From Ramlibacter agri (GTDB taxonomy: Bacteria > Pseudomonadota > Gammaproteobacteria > Burkholderiales > Burkholderiaceae_C): DNA of 48,980 nucleotides. Where the stretch lies: NCBI RefSeq assembly GCF_012927085.1, contig NZ_JABBFX010000007.1:1-48980 (forward strand), written 5' to 3'. The notes beneath the pieces were generated by a model. That model was not told where the DNA came from. It worked only from the letters and a program-made list of their open reading frames with translations, and ran no database searches. The stretch's first letter is position 1. Each line of letters begins with the position of its first letter. Positions 46,193 to 48,980 of this stretch are shown here, in pieces. The translations under genes were made by a program, and so were the position numbers.

Positions 46193-47626
46193 ATGTCCAG
46201 TCCCACCCTGCTCCAGAATTTCATCGACGGCCGTTTCATCGCCGGCGCGGACCACATCGACGTGCGCAATCCCGCCACGGGCGAAGTCATCTCCCGCGCG
46301 CCGAAGACCGGTGCGTCCGAGGTGCAAGCAGCGATCGAAGCTGCCCGAAGAGCCCAGCCGGCCTGGGGCAGGCGCGCCGCCATCGAACGCGCTGGCTACC
46401 TGCGCCGAATCGCAACCGGCATTCGCAAGGACGTGACCGCGATCTCTCGCTGCATCTCGCGGGAACAAGGCAAGACCCTGGGTCTCGCCGAGGTAGAAGT
46501 CAATTTCACGGCCGACTATCTCGACTACATGGCCGAGTGGGCGCGCCGCATCGAGGGCGAGGTAATCACCAGCGACCGCCCGGGTGAGACGATCCTCCTG
46601 CTGCGCAAGCCGCTTGGCGTGGTCGCAGGCATCCTGCCGTGGAACTTCCCCTTCTTCCTCATCGCCCGAAAGATGGCACCTGCGCTGATCACGGGAAACA
46701 CCATCGTGATCAAGCCCAGCGAAGAGACGCCGAACAACTGCGAGGCGTTCGCCCGCATCGTCGCTGCCGCGGATCTGCCGGCGGGCGTGTTCAACGTGGT
46801 CAACGGTGACGGGGCCGTCGGTGCCGAACTCAGTGCCCACCCGAAGGTCGACTTGGTTAGCTTCACCGGCAGTGTGCGCACCGGCAGCGCCATCATGCGC
46901 GCCGCGTCGGCCAACCTGACGAAAGTGAACCTGGAGCTGGGCGGCAAGGCACCTGCGATCGTGCTGGCGGATGCCGACCTCGATCTTGCCGCCCGCGCAG
47001 TCCGCGACTCGCGGATCATCAACACCGGTCAGGTCTGCAACTGCGCCGAGCGCGTGTACGTGGAGCGCAGCGTCGCCGACGCCTTCATCTCCAAGGTGAG
47101 CATGGCCATGCAGGCGACCCGGTTCGGCGATCCCATCGCGCAACCGGATGTCGACATGGGCCCTCTCGTCAACGAGGCTGGTCTGGACAAGGTGAGCGGC
47201 ATGGTCGATCGAGCGCGGGCGCAAGGTGCGACGGTCGTGACAGGAGGCAGCCGCGCCGATGTGCGCCAAGGCTTCCACTACCTGCCTACCGTCCTCGCCA
47301 ACTGCTCCTCCGACATGGAGGTCATGCGCGATGAGATCTTCGGGCCGGTCCTGCCGATCCAGGTTGTCGACAGTCTCGACGAAGCGATTGCCCTGGCCAA
47401 TGCGAGCGACTACGGCCTGACCTCGTCGGTCTATACGCGTGATCTCAGCCGGGCGATGCACGCCATGCGAGAGCTGAAATTCGGCGAGACGTATGTCAAT
47501 CGCGAGAACTTCGAGGCCATGCAGGGTTTCCATGCAGGCGTTCGCAAGTCGGGCATCGGCGGGGCCGACGGCAAGCACGGCCTGTACGAATACACCCACA
47601 CGCACGTGGTCTACCTGCAGGCCTGA
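46193..47626 (+). CDS. aldA: NAD-dependent aldehyde dehydrogenase, AldA (lactaldehyde/glycolaldehyde) type
   Basis: 477 residues, close to E. coli AldA in length and in many stretches: LGVVAGILPWNFPFFLIARK, NTIVIKPSEETPNN, LELGGKAPAIVLADADL, the catalytic-cysteine segment NTGQVCNCAERVYVE (Cys282/284) and KFGETYVNRENFEAMQGFHA. AldA oxidises lactaldehyde and glycolaldehyde; related enzymes use succinate or malonate semialdehydes. An in-frame GTG at 46142 overlaps the previous stop and would add 17 residues; ATG 46193 is preferred as it fits the family N-terminus. It follows the aldo/keto reductase in the same operon. Confidence 0.92.
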   Translation: MSSPTLLQNFIDGRFIAGADHIDVRNPATGEVISRAPKTGASEVQAAIEAARRAQPAWGRRAAIERAGYLRRIATGIRKDVTAISRCISREQGKTLGLAEVEVNFTADYLDYMAEWARRIEGEVITSDRPGETILLLRKPLGVVAGILPWNFPFFLIARKMAPALITGNTIVIKPSEETPNNCEAFARIVAAADLPAGVFNVVNGDGAVGAELSAHPKVDLVSFTGSVRTGSAIMRAASANLTKVNLELGGKAPAIVLADADLDLAARAVRDSRIINTGQVCNCAERVYVERSVADAFISKVSMAMQATRFGDPIAQPDVDMGPLVNEAGLDKVSGMVDRARAQGATVVTGGSRADVRQGFHYLPTVLANCSSDMEVMRDEIFGPVLPIQVVDSLDEAIALANASDYGLTSSVYTRDLSRAMHAMRELKFGETYVNRENFEAMQGFHAGVRKSGIGGADGKHGLYEYTHTHVVYLQA

Positions 47627-47660
47627 TCGCGCGACCGCCGCAGCACAAGGAGAGCGACGC

Positions 47661-48296
47661 ATGTACTTCGACTTCAGCAAGCTCAATGGCAAGGACAGCT
47701 ACAAGCTCCTGGCTTCGACGATCGTCCCGCGGCCGATCGCCTGGGTGGTGACCGTGAGCGCCAGCGGCGGGCTGAACGCCGCGCCGTTCTCCTTCTTCAA
47801 TGCGTTCTCGGGTGATCCGCCCATCGTCTGCCTGGGAATCGGCATCGGCCTCCACGGCATGAAGGACACGCTCAGGAATCTGCAGGAAACCGGCGAACTG
47901 GTGATCAACATGGTGTCCGAGGCGAACGTGGCGGCCATGAACCTCACGGCCGCGCCGTTCCCGGAACATGTCGACGAGATGCAGGCCGCCGGCCTCACCA
48001 CCTGTGCCTCCAGCTTCGTCAAGCCGCCGCGGATCGCCGAAAGCCCCGCGTCCTTCGAGTGCCGCGTGCGCGACATCCAGGTATTAGGCGGCCCGAACCA
48101 CCTGGTGATCGCTGAAGTGCTCGCCGCGAACATCGCGGACCGGGTGATCAGCGATCCCGGGAAGTGCCGCATCGATGCGTCCAAGCTGGAACTGGTCGGT
48201 CGCATGGAAAGTCCCGGCTGGTATGTACGCACGAGCGACCGGTTTATGCTGAAGCAGCCGAAGCTCGGGGATATGGCGATGGCGACCGTAGATTAA
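47661..48296 (+). CDS. Flavin reductase-like FMN-binding protein
   Basis: 211 residues of the flavin-reductase-like fold: STIVPRPIAWVVTVSASGG, LNAAPFSFFNAFSGDPPIV, TGELVINMVSEANVAAMN, FECRVRDIQVLGGPNHLVI. The family reduces FMN or FAD with NAD(P)H for a partner monooxygenase, or acts on small ketones or quinones. AAGGAG precedes ATG 47661 by 8 bases. It is the last gene of the Bug operon. No monooxygenase partner is in the window. The protein could instead be a stand-alone flavoenzyme. Confidence 0.88.
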   Translation: MYFDFSKLNGKDSYKLLASTIVPRPIAWVVTVSASGGLNAAPFSFFNAFSGDPPIVCLGIGIGLHGMKDTLRNLQETGELVINMVSEANVAAMNLTAAPFPEHVDEMQAAGLTTCASSFVKPPRIAESPASFECRVRDIQVLGGPNHLVIAEVLAANIADRVISDPGKCRIDASKLELVGRMESPGWYVRTSDRFMLKQPKLGDMAMATVD

Positions 48297-48650
48297 CTTG
48301 AGGACTTTGCTCGACGCACTAAGCGATGCGCCGAACTGCCGACGCGCCGCACACGGTTGAGGTCGGGCGCGGCCGGTATGCCGCGTGTCCCTCCGCGGCT
48401 CTTGTGGCGTGCTCCCGGGCGAGCGGCTCACGCCGCCAGGCGACGCGCCACTTCCTGGTCGATCATCGTGTGCAGGACGTGGGTTTCTTTCGACACGTCC
48501 GATAAGTCGCCTCATCCTACGCAGCGTCACACGCTCGACTGCTCGACTTGATCTTGCAGAGCCGGTGGCAGGCAGAAATCGCCCCCAGTTCGCTAATTGC
48601 CCGCCGCACATGGCGGGAAAGCTCGCTCGGTGACTGGTGGAGCTTTGGGG
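48297..48650. other. Gene-poor interval with a possible C-terminal gene remnant
   Basis: No complete gene. On the minus strand, 48511 to 48428 reads a 27-residue tail (LSDVSKETHVLHTMID then QEVARRLAA and stop) with protein-like composition, but an in-frame TGA lies immediately upstream. It looks like the degraded end of a gene whose front is lost. The other frames are Arg/Pro-rich noise. No clear terminator with a T-tract follows the flavin reductase gene. Confidence 0.4.
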
Positions 48651-48980
48651 TTAGACGGTTCGTGCCAGCAAGATGCTGCGGTCCACCGTGCCGATGTCGG
48701 TGCGGCCGCAGAAAGCCATCGACAGGTCCAGCTCGTTGCGGATGATCGCCAGCGCCTTGTCGACGCCGGCCTCGCCCATCGCGCCCAGGCCATACAGCAT
48801 GGCGCGGCCGATGTAGACGCCGCGCGCGCCCAGGGCCACGGCCTTCAGCACGTGCTGGCCCGAGCGGATGCCACCGTCCATGTGCACCTCGATCCGGTCG
48901 CCCACCGCGTCGGCGATGGCGGGCAGGGCGGAGATGGAGGAGGGCGCGCCATCGAGCTGGCGGCCGCCGTGGTTGGAGAC
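48651..48980 (-). CDS. FMN-dependent alpha-hydroxy-acid dehydrogenase, C-terminal part (LldD-like)
   Basis: The last 109 residues of an FMN alpha-hydroxy-acid oxidase/dehydrogenase; the 5' end lies beyond the window. It shows SNHGGRQLDGAPSS (catalytic His and Arg), VHMDGGIRSGQHVLKAVALG, ARGVYIGRAMLYGLG and the C-terminal FCGRTDIGTVDRSIL. The family oxidises L-lactate, glycolate, mandelate or similar 2-hydroxy acids to 2-oxo acids. It lies beside AldA and aldo/keto reductase genes, which would make or use such acids, but is on the other strand after a 354-base gap, so a shared role is only a suggestion. Confidence 0.93.
   Translation of the reverse strand, partial: VSNHGGRQLDGAPSSISALPAIADAVGDRIEVHMDGGIRSGQHVLKAVALGARGVYIGRAMLYGLGAMGEAGVDKALAIIRNELDLSMAFCGRTDIGTVDRSILLARTV

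Overview
The window is high-GC bacterial DNA with tightly packed genes, many of them joined by ATGA or GTGA stop/start overlaps. Two things suggest a betaproteobacterium of the order Burkholderiales, probably Comamonadaceae (Ramlibacter/Variovorax-like): the core gene runs dapC-dapD-pilU-dapE-prmB and smc-zipA-ligA-def, and a Bug-type periplasmic binding protein. The assignment is inferred from gene content and style, not from a marker gene search.

Layout. (1) 2-11588, plus strand: the 3' part of a very large RTX calcium-binding exoprotein that ends in 18 FG-GAP/VCBS-like repeats, a strong terminator, then the ABC transporter and membrane-fusion protein of a type I secretion system. (2) 11600-15677, minus strand: a coupled LysR regulator / gamma-family PLP enzyme / YheS-like ABC-F operon. 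(3) 15774-16538: a TauE/SafE permease. (4) 16487-21731, minus strand: a lysine/diaminopimelate operon (dapC, dapD, dapE) that also holds a PilU-type pilus ATPase and prmB. (5) 21802-22843: an AlkB-type alkane hydroxylase gene carrying a one-base frameshift. (6) 22871-29284, minus strand: a seven-gene operon of ring-hydroxylating dioxygenase alpha and beta subunits followed by a complete branched-chain-amino-acid-type ABC importer (livKHMGF). (7) 29493-30743: two lipoprotein genes, one a permuted papain-like amidase. (8) 30989-38222: smc, zipA, ligA and def, then a small uncharacterised gene on the other strand. (9) 38570-39007: a gene-poor junction with inverted repeats and decayed reading frames. 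(10) 39091-48296: an accessory catabolic island. Its first operon has an SDR, a MaoC hydratase, an NDP-forming acyl-CoA synthetase and a citryl-CoA-lyase-like enzyme. A convergent IclR regulator follows, then a second operon of a Bug binding protein, an aldo/keto reductase, an AldA-like aldehyde dehydrogenase and a flavin reductase. (11) 48651 to the end, minus strand: the C-terminal part of an FMN-dependent alpha-hydroxy-acid dehydrogenase.

Three parts look most interesting. The accessory island has the enzymes expected of a CoA-dependent C-C-cleaving pathway for an unknown (hydroxy)carboxylate: capture, oxidation, CoA activation, hydration, redox step, lysis. Its two operons have visible candidate promoters and palindromes. 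The dioxygenase/Liv operon pairs ring hydroxylation with a dedicated importer but has no ferredoxin or reductase gene in view, and its beta subunit carries an unusual N-terminal extension. The RTX protein has an unusual order, with the beta-propeller-like repeats after the RTX arrays, in three homologous blocks of six. No rRNA, tRNA, CRISPR array, insertion sequence or replication origin was recognised.
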